DNA from: Aureimonas sp. ME7
GTDB lineage: Bacteria; Pseudomonadota; Alphaproteobacteria; Rhizobiales; Rhizobiaceae
Direction: 5' to 3'
Assembly: GCF_903970965.1 (NCBI RefSeq)
Contig: NZ_CAJCKW010000002.1
Coordinates: 248,001 to 312,000 of the forward strand
Length of the DNA: 64,000 nt
Numbering within the stretch: position 1 is the first letter of the stretch; each line of letters begins with the position of its first letter. Both the position numbers and the translations under genes were made by a program. The notes under the pieces were generated by a model. That model was not told the DNA's origin, did no database searches, and was given only the letters and a program-made list of their open reading frames with translations. Shown piece after piece: positions 52,073-60,563 of the stretch.

Positions 52073-53824
52073 TCAGATCGCGGCGAGGTCCTCGCCGCGA
52101 TATTCGAGGTCGAGCCGATCCTGCGAGGTTGTCAATCGATGATAGGCGCCGCGGCGCGCCATGAGCTCGGCATGGGTGCCGAGCTCGGCGATGCGCCCGT
52201 CCGCCACGACGGCGATGCGGTCCGCGTGGCGGATGGTGGACAGGCGATGGGCGATCACGAGGGTCGTGCGCCCCTTGGCCAGCTCCGCGAGCGAGGCCTG
52301 GATCGCGCGCTCGGTCTCGGTGTCGAGGGCCGAGGTCGCCTCGTCCAGAATCAGGATCTCGGGGTTCTTCAGGAACATGCGGGCGATCGACAGCCGCTGC
52401 TTCTGACCGCCGGACAACTTGACGCCGCGCTCGCCAACCACCGTATCGAGCCCGTCCGGCAGAGCGGCGACGGTCTGCGTCAGGTGCGCCCGTTCGACGG
52501 CCTCGACGATCTCCGCCTCGCTGGCATCCAGCTTACCGTAGGCGATGTTCTCCCGCACAGTCCCGCCGAACAGGAAGACGTCCTGCTGAACGACGCCGAT
52601 ATGGCGACGCAGCGATTCCAGCGTCACCTGCCGGATGTCGATCCCGTCGATCAGGATGGCGCCGCCCGTCGCCTCGTAGAATCGGGGCACGAGCGAGCAG
52701 ATGGTCGTCTTGCCTGCGCCCGACGGGCCGACGAAGGCCACCGTCTCGCCGGCGCGGATGTCGAGATCGACGCCGTCCAGCACCGGTCGCCCATTGGCAT
52801 AGGCGAACGCCACGTCGCGAAACGCGATGTCCCCCTTCACGCCGGTCAACTCGACCGCATCCGACGCATCGACGATCTCGGGTTTTGTGTCGAGAAAGTC
52901 GGTGTAGCGGCGAAAGCCTGCGATGCCCTTCGGATAGGTTTCCAGAACAGCTGCGATCTTCTCGACCGGGCGGAAGAACACGCCGACGAGCAGCAGGAAA
53001 CCGACGAAGCCGCCATAGCTCAGCTCGCCGTTCATCACGTACCAGGTGCCGGCCAGCATCACGATGACCTGGGTCAGGCGCATGGTCAGGTAGTTCAGCG
53101 ACTGGCTGATCGACATGATGCGATAGGCGTCGAGCTTACGCGCCCGGTAGCCGCTGTTGTTGCGCGCGAAGAGCGCGCGCTCGTGCGCCTCGTTGGCGAA
53201 GGATTTGACGACGCGGATGCCGCCGACATTCTCCTCGATCCGGCTGTTGAAGTCGCCGACGCTTCCGTAGATCGCATGCCAGGTCTTCGTCATCCGGCTG
53301 CCGTAGCGCGCCGCGACCCACGAGCCGAGCGGCACGACGAGGGCTGTGATCAGCGCCAGCTCGACATGGACGTTCAGCATCAGAAGAAAGGCACCGATGA
53401 ACGTCATCACGGCGATGAACAGGTCCTCCGGCCCGTGGTGGGCGACCTCGCCGATCTCCTCCAGATCCTTCGTCAGACGGCCGACGAGATGGCCGGTCTT
53501 CTGGTTGTCGAAATAGCCGAAGGATAGCGTCTGCAGATGCTCGAACGCCTTGCGGCGCATCTCGGTCTCGATGTTGATGCCGAGCATATGGCCCCAATAG
53601 GTGACCACCGCCATCAGTCCCGTGTTCAGGACGTAGATCGCCAGGAGGCCGAGGGACGCGAGGACGATCATCCCCCAGTTGCCGCTCGGCAGGAGGTCGT
53701 CCACGAAGAGCTTCACCGCGATCGGAAAGCCGAGTTCAAGAAGACCGGCGATGACGGCGCTGGAGAAGTCCAGCACGAAGAGCCCGCGCCATGGGGCGTA
53801 GTAGGCAAAGAAACGCGCGAGCAT
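52073..53824 (-). CDS. ABC exporter, MsbA-like (fused membrane and ATPase domains)
   Basis: This half-transporter works as a homodimer to export lipid or drug-like substrates from the inner membrane. The 583-residue protein has a six-helix membrane domain (about 1-310; GYFDNQKTGHLVGRLTKDLE is the typical intracellular loop) and a C-terminal ATPase. Walker A is GPSGAGKTT, with Q-loop VVQQDVFLFGGTVRENIAYG, signature LSGGQKQRLSIARM, Walker B ILILDEATSALD and IAHRLSTI. It starts at 53824 downstream of fucU with a 127-base gap carrying a repeated element. The substrate is unknown. Confidence 0.9.
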   Translation of the reverse strand: MLARFFAYYAPWRGLFVLDFSSAVIAGLLELGFPIAVKLFVDDLLPSGNWGMIVLASLGLLAIYVLNTGLMAVVTYWGHMLGINIETEMRRKAFEHLQTLSFGYFDNQKTGHLVGRLTKDLEEIGEVAHHGPEDLFIAVMTFIGAFLLMLNVHVELALITALVVPLGSWVAARYGSRMTKTWHAIYGSVGDFNSRIEENVGGIRVVKSFANEAHERALFARNNSGYRARKLDAYRIMSISQSLNYLTMRLTQVIVMLAGTWYVMNGELSYGGFVGFLLLVGVFFRPVEKIAAVLETYPKGIAGFRRYTDFLDTKPEIVDASDAVELTGVKGDIAFRDVAFAYANGRPVLDGVDLDIRAGETVAFVGPSGAGKTTICSLVPRFYEATGGAILIDGIDIRQVTLESLRRHIGVVQQDVFLFGGTVRENIAYGKLDASEAEIVEAVERAHLTQTVAALPDGLDTVVGERGVKLSGGQKQRLSIARMFLKNPEILILDEATSALDTETERAIQASLAELAKGRTTLVIAHRLSTIRHADRIAVVADGRIAELGTHAELMARRGAYHRLTTSQDRLDLEYRGEDLAAI

Positions 53825-53890
53825 GCGAACCTCGTCGAGGGCTCGGCACCGCCGGGATCATCCGCCGCGCGCCGAACCGCTCCTATTTTT

Positions 53891-53932
53891 GAAAACCGGA
53901 AACCAGCGGTTCTGTAGAAAACCGGACCGCTG
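53891..53932 (-). repeat. Direct and inverted repeats upstream of the ABC exporter gene
   Basis: The ten-base word GAAAACCGGA occurs at 53891-53900 and again at 53917-53926, 26 bases apart. Interleaved with it is an inverted pair CAGCGGT (53904-53910) and ACCGCTG (53926-53932). Position 67-108 bases before the exporter start suggests an operator or a stem-loop at the end of the fucU transcript. Confidence 0.4.
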
Positions 53933-53951
53933 TGGTCAACTTTGACGGCAA

Positions 53952-54398
53952 TCAGTCGAAGATGACGCCCTTCTTGAAGATGAAGCAGCCGTGCGGGCGT
54001 GCTTCCGTCGTGCGCACCACGGCATAGGCGGTCTTGGCGGCGTCGTAGAAGGCGAAGCGTTCCACCCGCTCGATCGTGATCGACTTGCCTTCGGCAGCGT
54101 CGACCACCTCCTGCATCTCGCGATGAACGTCGGGATAGGCCTTCGGGTCGCCGACGACTTCCATCAGACGAACGGGCGCGTCGACATAGGAGTCGAGCGG
54201 CAGCAAGGACAGGATGGCGCGAGCCGCCTCGGTGGTGCCGACACCGGCCAACTGGACGCATTGCCCGGTCGTGGTTTCCGCCGCCGTGGATTCGGCCGGG
54301 AAGTTGCGATCCACGAGCACGAGATCGTCGCCGTGGCCCATCTCGGCCAGGATGGTCAGGAGTTCGGGGGTGAGGATCGGAGAGATGGTCTTCAACAT
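53952..54398 (-). CDS. fucU: RbsD/FucU family mutarotase (L-fucose mutarotase-like)
   Basis: This small enzyme interconverts sugar anomers. The 148-residue protein has the family landmarks LLTILAEMGHGDDLVLVDRN with the catalytic His/Asp, AGVGTTEAARAILSLLPLDS, and the C-terminal RFAFYDAAKTAYAVVRTTEA followed by FKKGVIFD. FucU rather than RbsD is favoured by the length and the FYxxAKTAYAVV stretch. It lies 12 bases behind the 2-hydroxyacid dehydrogenase gene and more than 30 kb from the fuconate dehydratase locus. Ligand is therefore inferred from family only. Confidence 0.85.
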   Translation of the reverse strand: MLKTISPILTPELLTILAEMGHGDDLVLVDRNFPAESTAAETTTGQCVQLAGVGTTEAARAILSLLPLDSYVDAPVRLMEVVGDPKAYPDVHREMQEVVDAAEGKSITIERVERFAFYDAAKTAYAVVRTTEARPHGCFIFKKGVIFD

Positions 54399-54410
54399 CC
54401 GGATAAGCCT

Positions 54411-55436
54411 TCAGCTCTTGGATACGGGTTTGGAACGCATGCGGCGAACGGTTTCGCGCTCGGCGCGCTTGGCGCGAACGGGCGGCAGGCCGCGATCCAT
54501 CAGCGATAGATCATCGAGGAGGATATCGCCCATGCGCTGGAAGACGACGTCGAGCGCCCCGGCACGGTGGGCCGACAGCAGCATGCCGGACGTTTGGCGA
54601 ACGGGATCGTCGCGGCTCGGCGGCTCGTGCGGGAACACGTCGGTCGCCACCTTGATCCGGCCGCCGGCCGCCGCTTCGCGCATGGCGTCGAAATCGACGA
54701 TGCCGGCTCGGCTGAGAAGAACGAAGGCCGCCCCGGGGCGCATGGCGGCAAAGGCGGCCGCGTCGAAGAGGTGCTGGTTGTCGGCGGTCACGGAGGCCGT
54801 GACGAAGATCGTGTCCGACGTTTGGAGAACTGTTTCGAGCGATGCGGCCACCGCGCCATGATCGGCGATCACGGAAGCCGGGAGCCACGGGTCGTAGACC
54901 GACACCTCGGCCCGGAACCCTGCCAGCAGACGATGCAGGCAGCGGCCGAGATCGCCGAAGCCCACAATGCCGATCCGCGAACCGGATAGGAGCCTCGCCG
55001 ACCCGTTGCCGTCGAGACCCCAGACCTCCTCGCCCCGCCGGAAGGCCGCGTCGGCGCTGGCGATCTCGCGATGCAGCGCGAGCGCCATGCCAAGGCCCAT
55101 CTCCGCCACCGGCTCGGCGAAGACCGAACTGGTGATCAAAACATGGATTCCGCGTCGGAGGCACGTGTCGTAGGGCATGTTGTCTAGGAAGTTGCCCTCG
55201 ACGTTCACCACCGCGCGAAGCTCGGTCATCGCCTCCAGAAGCGTTTCGGAAAGCGGCGGCTGACCGACGAGATAGCGGGCGCGCGCCAGAAGGTCGGGCG
55301 CCAGACCCTCGATCGCATCATCCGTGGTTTCTACGACCTCGTAGCGCTCACGCAGCGTGCCCAGCGAATCGGGAGTGAAGATCATCTCCAGCGTGCGCGG
55401 GTGCGGGGCGGCGATGATCAACGGGCGCTCGGTCAT
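54411..55436 (-). CDS. D-isomer 2-hydroxyacid dehydrogenase family protein
   Basis: It probably reduces a 2-keto acid to the 2-hydroxy acid (or the reverse) with NAD(P)H. The 341-residue protein has the nucleotide loop GIVGFGDLGRCLHRLLAGFR, the substrate region VVNVEGNFLDNM, the Arg-containing VLLSRAGIVDFDAMREA and a catalytic His in LLSAHRAGALDVVF. Its C-terminus is basic (RAKRAERETVRRMRSKPVSK). The ATG at 55436 is chosen; the same frame is open for more than 2 kb upstream, but that stretch is antisense to real genes. It is divergent from the Ldh2 gene and upstream of fucU. Confidence 0.85.
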   Translation of the reverse strand: MTERPLIIAAPHPRTLEMIFTPDSLGTLRERYEVVETTDDAIEGLAPDLLARARYLVGQPPLSETLLEAMTELRAVVNVEGNFLDNMPYDTCLRRGIHVLITSSVFAEPVAEMGLGMALALHREIASADAAFRRGEEVWGLDGNGSARLLSGSRIGIVGFGDLGRCLHRLLAGFRAEVSVYDPWLPASVIADHGAVAASLETVLQTSDTIFVTASVTADNQHLFDAAAFAAMRPGAAFVLLSRAGIVDFDAMREAAAGGRIKVATDVFPHEPPSRDDPVRQTSGMLLSAHRAGALDVVFQRMGDILLDDLSLMDRGLPPVRAKRAERETVRRMRSKPVSKS

Positions 55437-55565
55437 CCGATGGTCCTTGGGGTTCGATACGCGCTGGGCGCTCGCTCCACAGCTATCGAATGCAGAAGCC
55501 GTTTGCACGACGAAAACCTTCGTTCTACCCCCGAAGCGATCCAAATCAGCGGTCGGGAGGATGCG

Positions 55566-56597
55566 ATGAGTGTGGTTCTGGTGGAGGAAAGGCAGCTCGC
55601 TGCCCGTGTCGAAGCGACGCTGCGGGGAGCGGGCGCTTGCGACGAATCGGTCGAGGCCACGACGCGCGCGCTGATGCACGCGTCGCGCATCGGCGTGGAC
55701 AGCCACGGCGTTCGCCTCGTTCCCCACTACTGCCGGGTGATCGCGGGGGGGCGCGTCAACGGCCGGCCGAACGTCACGCGCAAACGCACGGCGGCGGCGA
55801 CCGGCGTCGTGGACGGCGACGACGGCCTCGGCCACCTGACGAGCTACCGCGCAGCGGAGTTCGCGATCGAACTGGCGCGCGAAAGCGGGGTCGGCGCGGT
55901 CGGCGCGGTCCGGTCGTCCCATCTGGGAGCTGCCGGAGCCTATGCGGCCGCGATCGCCGACCAAGGCATGATCGGCTTCGCAACCACCAACACCGATGCC
56001 GTCGTCACGCTGTTCGACGGCGCCAAGCCCTTCCACGGCACAAACCCCCTCGCCTTCGCCGCGCCCAGCGGCGGCGCGCGGCCTTGGCTCCTCGACATGG
56101 CGACCTCGTCGATCCCGCTGAACCGGGTTCTGCTCTACCGCGCGCTGGCGAAAGAGCTTCCCGCCGGCGTCGCCGCGGCGCTGGACGGCGGGATGACACG
56201 GGACGCCGAAGCGGCAGAAATGCTCCTGCCACTCGGCGGCGAGGGCTACGGGTTCAAAGGCGCAGCGCTCGCGGGCGTCGCCACGCTTCTGACCGGCATC
56301 CTGAACGGCACGACGCTCGACCCCGACTTCATTCCGATGGTCGGCGGCGACGATATCTCGACCCCGCGCAACATGGGTCACTTCTTCCTGGCCATCGACC
56401 CACAGCGATTCGCCGGTTCCGAACTCTTCGCCAAGGGCATGCTCCGGTATCTCGATGCCCTGCGCTCCGTTCCCGCCGTCGAAGGCGGCCGGGTGATGGC
56501 GCCGGGCGACCGCGAATGGGCGGTCGCGGCCGAACGCATGGCAAACGGCATTCCCGTCGATGCGGAGACGGCGCGCTTCCTCGGGATCGGGGGCTGA
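55566..56597 (+). CDS. Ldh2 family NAD(P)-dependent oxidoreductase (malate/L-lactate dehydrogenase-like)
   Basis: Members of this family oxidise L-malate, L-lactate, L-sulfolactate, ureidoglycolate or 2,3-diketogulonate-type acids. The 343-residue protein has the signature HASRIGVDSHGVRLVPHYCR near residue 40, VGAVRSSHLGAAGAYA, GFATTNTDAVVTLFDG and LLDMATSSIPLNRV. The ATG at 55566 has GGGAGG just upstream. It lies ahead of the FadR-type regulator and the TRAP transporter, which suggests that its substrate is a sugar acid or hydroxy acid imported by that system. Confidence 0.88.
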   Translation: MSVVLVEERQLAARVEATLRGAGACDESVEATTRALMHASRIGVDSHGVRLVPHYCRVIAGGRVNGRPNVTRKRTAAATGVVDGDDGLGHLTSYRAAEFAIELARESGVGAVGAVRSSHLGAAGAYAAAIADQGMIGFATTNTDAVVTLFDGAKPFHGTNPLAFAAPSGGARPWLLDMATSSIPLNRVLLYRALAKELPAGVAAALDGGMTRDAEAAEMLLPLGGEGYGFKGAALAGVATLLTGILNGTTLDPDFIPMVGGDDISTPRNMGHFFLAIDPQRFAGSELFAKGMLRYLDALRSVPAVEGGRVMAPGDREWAVAAERMANGIPVDAETARFLGIGG

Positions 56598-56645
56598 TCG
56601 ATAGTGTCTTGACAGGAACGGCGGCCCGAGCCACGTTCGCGTCAA

Positions 56646-56658
56646 TTGGTCAGACCGA
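56646..56658 (+). promoter_or_regulatory. Candidate FadR/GntR-type operator
   Basis: TTGGTCAGACCGA matches the FadR-subfamily operator core (TGGTCNGACCA) at ten of eleven positions. It lies 39 bases before the start of the FadR-type regulator gene, next to a TTGGCCAA palindrome at 56659-56666. Autoregulation and control of the TRAP operon are likely. Confidence 0.7.
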
Positions 56659-56696
56659 TTGGCCAAATGTCGAAGGCTTGGGAGGGCCGGCCGGCA

Positions 56697-57482
56697 ATGC
56701 CCTTGGAAGCCGTCGAACCCCGCCGCCTCTATCGTCAGGTCGCCGACCAGCTCCGCGGCCTGATCGAGAATGGCGAATACGGCGTCGGCGAGCGTCTTCC
56801 CACAGAGCGCGAACTGTCGGAGCGTCTCGGCATCTCGCGGCCGACCGTGCGCGAGGCGTTGATCGCCCTCGAGGTGGAAGGGCGTATCCGCATCCGGGTC
56901 GGCTCCGGGATCTACGTGACGGCCCCGCCGCTTCGCCATGACGAGGACTCGATCTTCGAAGGTGAAGGGCCGTTCGAACTTCTGCGCGCACGCGAGCTTG
57001 TGGAAAGCGCGTTGGTTCGCGAGGCGGCCGCTCTCGCCAAGCGGGAGGACATCGCGACTTTGGACGCCGTTCTCGGCACGATGGAACGCGGCAACCATCC
57101 CTCGCCCGAGACGATCTCTTTGGATCGCCAGTTCCACGTCGCGGTCGCGGGCATCCTCTCCAACGCCGTTCTCGTGCGCTTCGTCGGCGAGCTGTTCGAC
57201 CAGCGAATGACGCCGTATTTCGAGCGCTTGTCGGAATATTTCGAAACCGGCGAAACCTGGCGCCTCGCCTACGAGGAGCATCGGATCGTTCGCGACGCCA
57301 TCGCGGCGGGCGATCCGGACGGCGCCGAACGGGCGATGCGTTCGCATCTTCGAAATTCTCAGATTCGCTTCCAGCACGGCTTCGGCGAGGAAGCGGGCAC
57401 TACACGATCCGGCGGGAGGACGCCGGGTCGCGTCAAGGGACGAGACGGCAAAGCCGTCGCGCAGGGTTCGAACGGGAGGTAA
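56697..57482 (+). CDS. GntR family regulator, FadR subfamily
   Basis: This is the likely repressor of the sugar-acid operon. The 261-residue protein has the N-terminal winged helix (LYRQVADQLRGLIENGEYGV, LPTERELSERLGISRPTVRE, then VEGRIRIRVGSGIYVT). The all-helical FCD effector domain follows, with DRQFHVAVAGILSNAVL and EHRIVRDAIAAGDPDGAERA; its histidines usually bind a metal that holds a carboxylate ligand. The ATG at 56697 follows GGGAGGG. A basic, unstructured tail of about 30 residues ends four bases before dctP. Confidence 0.92.
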   Translation: MPLEAVEPRRLYRQVADQLRGLIENGEYGVGERLPTERELSERLGISRPTVREALIALEVEGRIRIRVGSGIYVTAPPLRHDEDSIFEGEGPFELLRARELVESALVREAAALAKREDIATLDAVLGTMERGNHPSPETISLDRQFHVAVAGILSNAVLVRFVGELFDQRMTPYFERLSEYFETGETWRLAYEEHRIVRDAIAAGDPDGAERAMRSHLRNSQIRFQHGFGEEAGTTRSGGRTPGRVKGRDGKAVAQGSNGR

Positions 57483-57486
57483 CGTC

Positions 57487-58458
57487 ATGCATTCGAGAAC
57501 GATCGCGCTGGGTACGATCGCAGCCGCGCTTCTGATGTCCGGGAGCGCGCTCGCCCAGACCAAGCTGACATGGGGTCATGTCTACGAGGTCACCGAGCCT
57601 TTCCACACGGAATCGCTCTGGGCGGCCGAGGAGATCAAGAAGCGCACCGAGGGTCGCTACGAGATCAACGTCTTTCCTGCCTCGCAGCTCGGCAAGGAGG
57701 CCGATCTCAACCAGGGCCTGACGCTGGGAACCGTCGACATCATCATTTCCGGCTCGTCCTTCGCCTCGCGCGAGTTCACGCCGATCGGGGTGACCTACTA
57801 CCCCTACATCTTCCGCAACCCGGAGCACCTTCTCGCCTACACGAAGAGCGACATCTTCAGGACGCTCGCGGCAGGCTACGAGGAAGAATCGGGCCATCAC
57901 ATCACCGCCGTGACCTACTACGGAACGCGCCACACGACCGCGAACAAGGACATCAAGACCTGCGCCGATCTTGCCGGCGTCAAGATGCGCGTGCCGGACG
58001 TTCCGGCCTATCTCGCCATGCCGCGCGCCTGCGGCGCCAACACCGCGCCGATCGCCTTCGCCGAAGTGTATCTGGCGCTCCAGAACGGCACGGTGGAAGC
58101 GCAGGAGAACCCGCTGACCGCGATCGAGGCCAAGAAGTTCTACGAGGTCCAGAAAACGATCGCGCTGACCGGCCATATCGTCGATCACCTGAACACGGTG
58201 GTCTCGCAGAGCCGCTGGGCGTCGCTTTCCGACGAGGACAAGACGATCTTCACCGACGTGATGCTGGAAGCCGCGACACGCGCCACCAAGATCGTGCAGG
58301 AGCGCGAGGCCGCTCTCGTGCAGACCTTCAAGGATCGCGGACTGAACGTCGTCGAGGTCGACAAGGCGGACTTCCAGAAGAACGTCCTCGAAAAGGCGCC
58401 GCTCGAAAGCTACGGCTACCGTCAGGCCGACTACGACGCCATCCGCGCCGTCCAGTAA
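57487..58458 (+). CDS. dctP: TRAP transporter periplasmic binding protein (DctP family)
   Basis: This is the solute receptor of a TRAP system for a carboxylate, probably a sugar acid. The 323-residue protein has a signal peptide ending ALAQT. The DctP fold shows PFHTESLWAAEEIKKRTEGR, VFPASQLGKEADLNQGL, the carboxylate-binding R168 in AGVKMRVPDVPAYL and QNGTVEAQENPLTAIEAKKF. The ATG at 57487 follows GGGAGGT and lies four bases after the regulator gene. The membrane subunits follow. L-idonate, gluconate or a similar acid would fit the downstream idonate dehydrogenase. Confidence 0.92.
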   Translation: MHSRTIALGTIAAALLMSGSALAQTKLTWGHVYEVTEPFHTESLWAAEEIKKRTEGRYEINVFPASQLGKEADLNQGLTLGTVDIIISGSSFASREFTPIGVTYYPYIFRNPEHLLAYTKSDIFRTLAAGYEEESGHHITAVTYYGTRHTTANKDIKTCADLAGVKMRVPDVPAYLAMPRACGANTAPIAFAEVYLALQNGTVEAQENPLTAIEAKKFYEVQKTIALTGHIVDHLNTVVSQSRWASLSDEDKTIFTDVMLEAATRATKIVQEREAALVQTFKDRGLNVVEVDKADFQKNVLEKAPLESYGYRQADYDAIRAVQ

Positions 58459-58470
58459 GCGCCTCCCAAT

Positions 58471-58500
58471 AGGGCTCCGTCCACGAGGGGACGAAGCCCT
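58471..58500 (+). promoter_or_regulatory. Hairpin between dctP and dctQ
   Basis: AGGGCTCCGTCC (58471-58482) pairs with GGACGAAGCCCT (58489-58500) with one mismatch and a six-base loop, 12 bases after the dctP stop. No T-run follows. It probably stabilises the dctP message relative to the membrane subunits. Confidence 0.55.
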
Positions 58501-58580
58501 TCCCCACCCACCCGTTCCGTCGGCGGCCCCGCCGCCACGCCCCGTCGCCGCCGCACCATGCGCCCGCGAAAGGAGCCGCC

Positions 58581-59153
58581 ATGGCCGAAGACCATCACAC
58601 CCAGACCACACCCGAAGAGATCGCCCACGCCTTCGAGGAGCCGGCACCCGAAGCGGACCTGTCCGAGTTCTCGGTCGAGGACTGGATCACCCTTGCCGTG
58701 TTCTGGGGAATGGGGCTCTGCGTCTTTCTCCAGTTCTTCACGCGATACGTCCTCAACAACAGCCTCGCCTGGACGGAGGAGATCGCCATCAACTGTCTCG
58801 TGGTGGTGGTCTTTCTCGGATCCGTCGCCTGCGTGCGCATGTCACGGCATATCCACGTCGACGTTCTCTACCACTACATCCGCCCGGCGCTGGCCCGTCT
58901 TCTCTCGAGCTTCGTGGACGTCATCCGCATCGCGTTCTTCGCCTACGCGACCTACCTCCTCTGGCGCTACGTCAACGTCGTCTCGCGCGAGCGGATGGTC
59001 ACGATCGACCTGCCGCGCTCCATCATCTTCTACACCGTCTTCGCCGCCTTCGTTCTCATGCTCCTGCGCTCGCTGCAGGTGGCCTGGGGCAACTGGCGCC
59101 GCGGCTATTCGGTTCTTGAGCGCCCCGGCGCGTTCGATGGCTTGGGGGAATAA
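58581..59153 (+). CDS. dctQ: TRAP transporter small permease (DctQ family)
   Basis: This is the four-helix small membrane subunit that bridges DctP and DctM. The 190-residue protein has a hydrophilic acidic N-terminus of about 45 residues. Four helices follow, with LQFFTRYVLNNSLAWTEEIA, the hallmark stretch of DctQ, and VACVRMSRHIHVDVLYHYIR. The ATG at 58581 has AAGGAG. It is followed by dctM after three bases. Confidence 0.92.
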   Translation: MAEDHHTQTTPEEIAHAFEEPAPEADLSEFSVEDWITLAVFWGMGLCVFLQFFTRYVLNNSLAWTEEIAINCLVVVVFLGSVACVRMSRHIHVDVLYHYIRPALARLLSSFVDVIRIAFFAYATYLLWRYVNVVSRERMVTIDLPRSIIFYTVFAAFVLMLLRSLQVAWGNWRRGYSVLERPGAFDGLGE

Positions 59154-59156
59154 CCG

Positions 59157-60563
59157 ATGCTGCTTCTGATCGGCGCCTTTCTGGTGCTCATGGTGGTGGG
59201 AGTGCCCGTCGCCATATCCATGTTCGTCGCGTCCGGGCTTTATCTCCTGATCTACGGGATCGCGCCGGACATCATCGTCGCTCAGCGCATGATCGCGGGC
59301 GTGGAAAGCTTTCCGCTCCTGGCGGTGCCCTTCTTCATCCTGGCCGGCAACCTGATGAACATCGCGGGCGTCACCGGCCGCATCTACGCCTTCGCCGTCG
59401 CGCTCGTCGGCTGGATGAAGGGCGGCCTCGCGCAGGTCAACATCATCGGCTCGGTGATCTTTTCGGGCATGTCGGGCACCGCGCTGGCGGACGCCGCCGG
59501 CATCGGTACGATCGAGATCAAGGCGATGAAGGATCACGGCTACCCCGTCGAGGCCGCCGTCGGCGTCACCGCCGCCTCGGCGACGCTCGGGCCCATCTTC
59601 CCGCCGTCCCTGCCCTTCGTCATCTACGGCATGATGGCCAACGTCTCCATCGGCGCCCTGTTCATGGCCGGTATCCTGCCCGGCATCGTGATGACGCTTC
59701 TGATGATGATCACGGTGGCCGTCTTCGCCTATCGCAAGGGCTGGGGCTCGGACACGAACTTCGAGATGCGCCGCCTCCTTTCGGCCTCGCTGGAAGTCGT
59801 CATCGTCCTTTCGTTCCCGGTTCTCGTCTACGTCCTGACGCTCGCCGGCGTTTCCCTCAACCTTTCGGTGTTGATCGCCCTGACGGCGTTGGTCGCGCTC
59901 GATTGGCACTACGACTTCTCCGCCGTGATGGCGCTGATGACGCCGGTGATCCTGATCGGCGGCATGACCATGGGCTGGTTCACCCCGACCGAAGCCGCCG
60001 TCGCGGCGGTGATCTGGTCGCTTTTCCTCGGCCTCGTGCGCTATCGCACCATGACGTTCCGCACCCTGGCGAAGGCCAGCTTCGAGACGATCGAGACCAC
60101 GGCCTCGGTTCTCTTCATCGTCACGGCCGCCTCCGTCTTCGCCTGGCTCCTTACCGTCAGCCAGGCGGCTCAGCTCATGTCGGATGCGATCCTCGCGATC
60201 ACCGACAATCCTTGGGTGTTCCTGATCCTCGTCAACATCCTGCTTCTCGTGATCGGCTGCTTCCTGGATACGATCGCCGCGATCACCATCGTGGTGCCGA
60301 TCCTCCTGCCGATCGCCCTTCGGCTCGGCATCGACCCGGTCCATTTCGGCCTGATCCTGACGCTCAACCTGATGATTGGTCTTCTGCACCCGCCGCTCGG
60401 CATGGTCCTCTTCGTCCTGTCGCGAGTGGCCAAACTGTCGGTGGAGCGAACGACGATCGCGATCCTGCCCTGGCTCGTCCCCTTGTTCATGGCGCTCCTG
60501 ATCATCACCTTCTTCCCGATCGTCACCCTTTGGCTTCCGACACAGATGGGCCTCATCCAGTGA
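59157..60563 (+). CDS. dctM: TRAP transporter large permease (DctM family)
   Basis: This is the ion-coupled transport subunit, which uses a Na+ gradient in characterised systems. The 468-residue protein has about twelve hydrophobic helices. DctM landmarks are VPFFILAGNLMNIAGVTGRI, IFSGMSGTALADAAGIGTIE, TAASATLGPIFPPSLPFVIY and GWFTPTEAAVAAVIWSL, with NLMIGLLHPPLGMVLFVLSR near the end. It is somewhat longer than the common 425-440 residues. The stop overlaps the GTG start of the idonate dehydrogenase by four bases. Confidence 0.93.
   Translation: MLLLIGAFLVLMVVGVPVAISMFVASGLYLLIYGIAPDIIVAQRMIAGVESFPLLAVPFFILAGNLMNIAGVTGRIYAFAVALVGWMKGGLAQVNIIGSVIFSGMSGTALADAAGIGTIEIKAMKDHGYPVEAAVGVTAASATLGPIFPPSLPFVIYGMMANVSIGALFMAGILPGIVMTLLMMITVAVFAYRKGWGSDTNFEMRRLLSASLEVVIVLSFPVLVYVLTLAGVSLNLSVLIALTALVALDWHYDFSAVMALMTPVILIGGMTMGWFTPTEAAVAAVIWSLFLGLVRYRTMTFRTLAKASFETIETTASVLFIVTAASVFAWLLTVSQAAQLMSDAILAITDNPWVFLILVNILLLVIGCFLDTIAAITIVVPILLPIALRLGIDPVHFGLILTLNLMIGLLHPPLGMVLFVLSRVAKLSVERTTIAILPWLVPLFMALLIITFFPIVTLWLPTQMGLIQ

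Noticed and set aside
54411-57563. A single open frame of about 1050 codons on the minus strand
   Set aside because: Only its last 341 codons match a protein family (2-hydroxyacid dehydrogenase). The rest lies antisense to the Ldh2 and GntR genes and reflects the scarcity of stops in GC-rich DNA.
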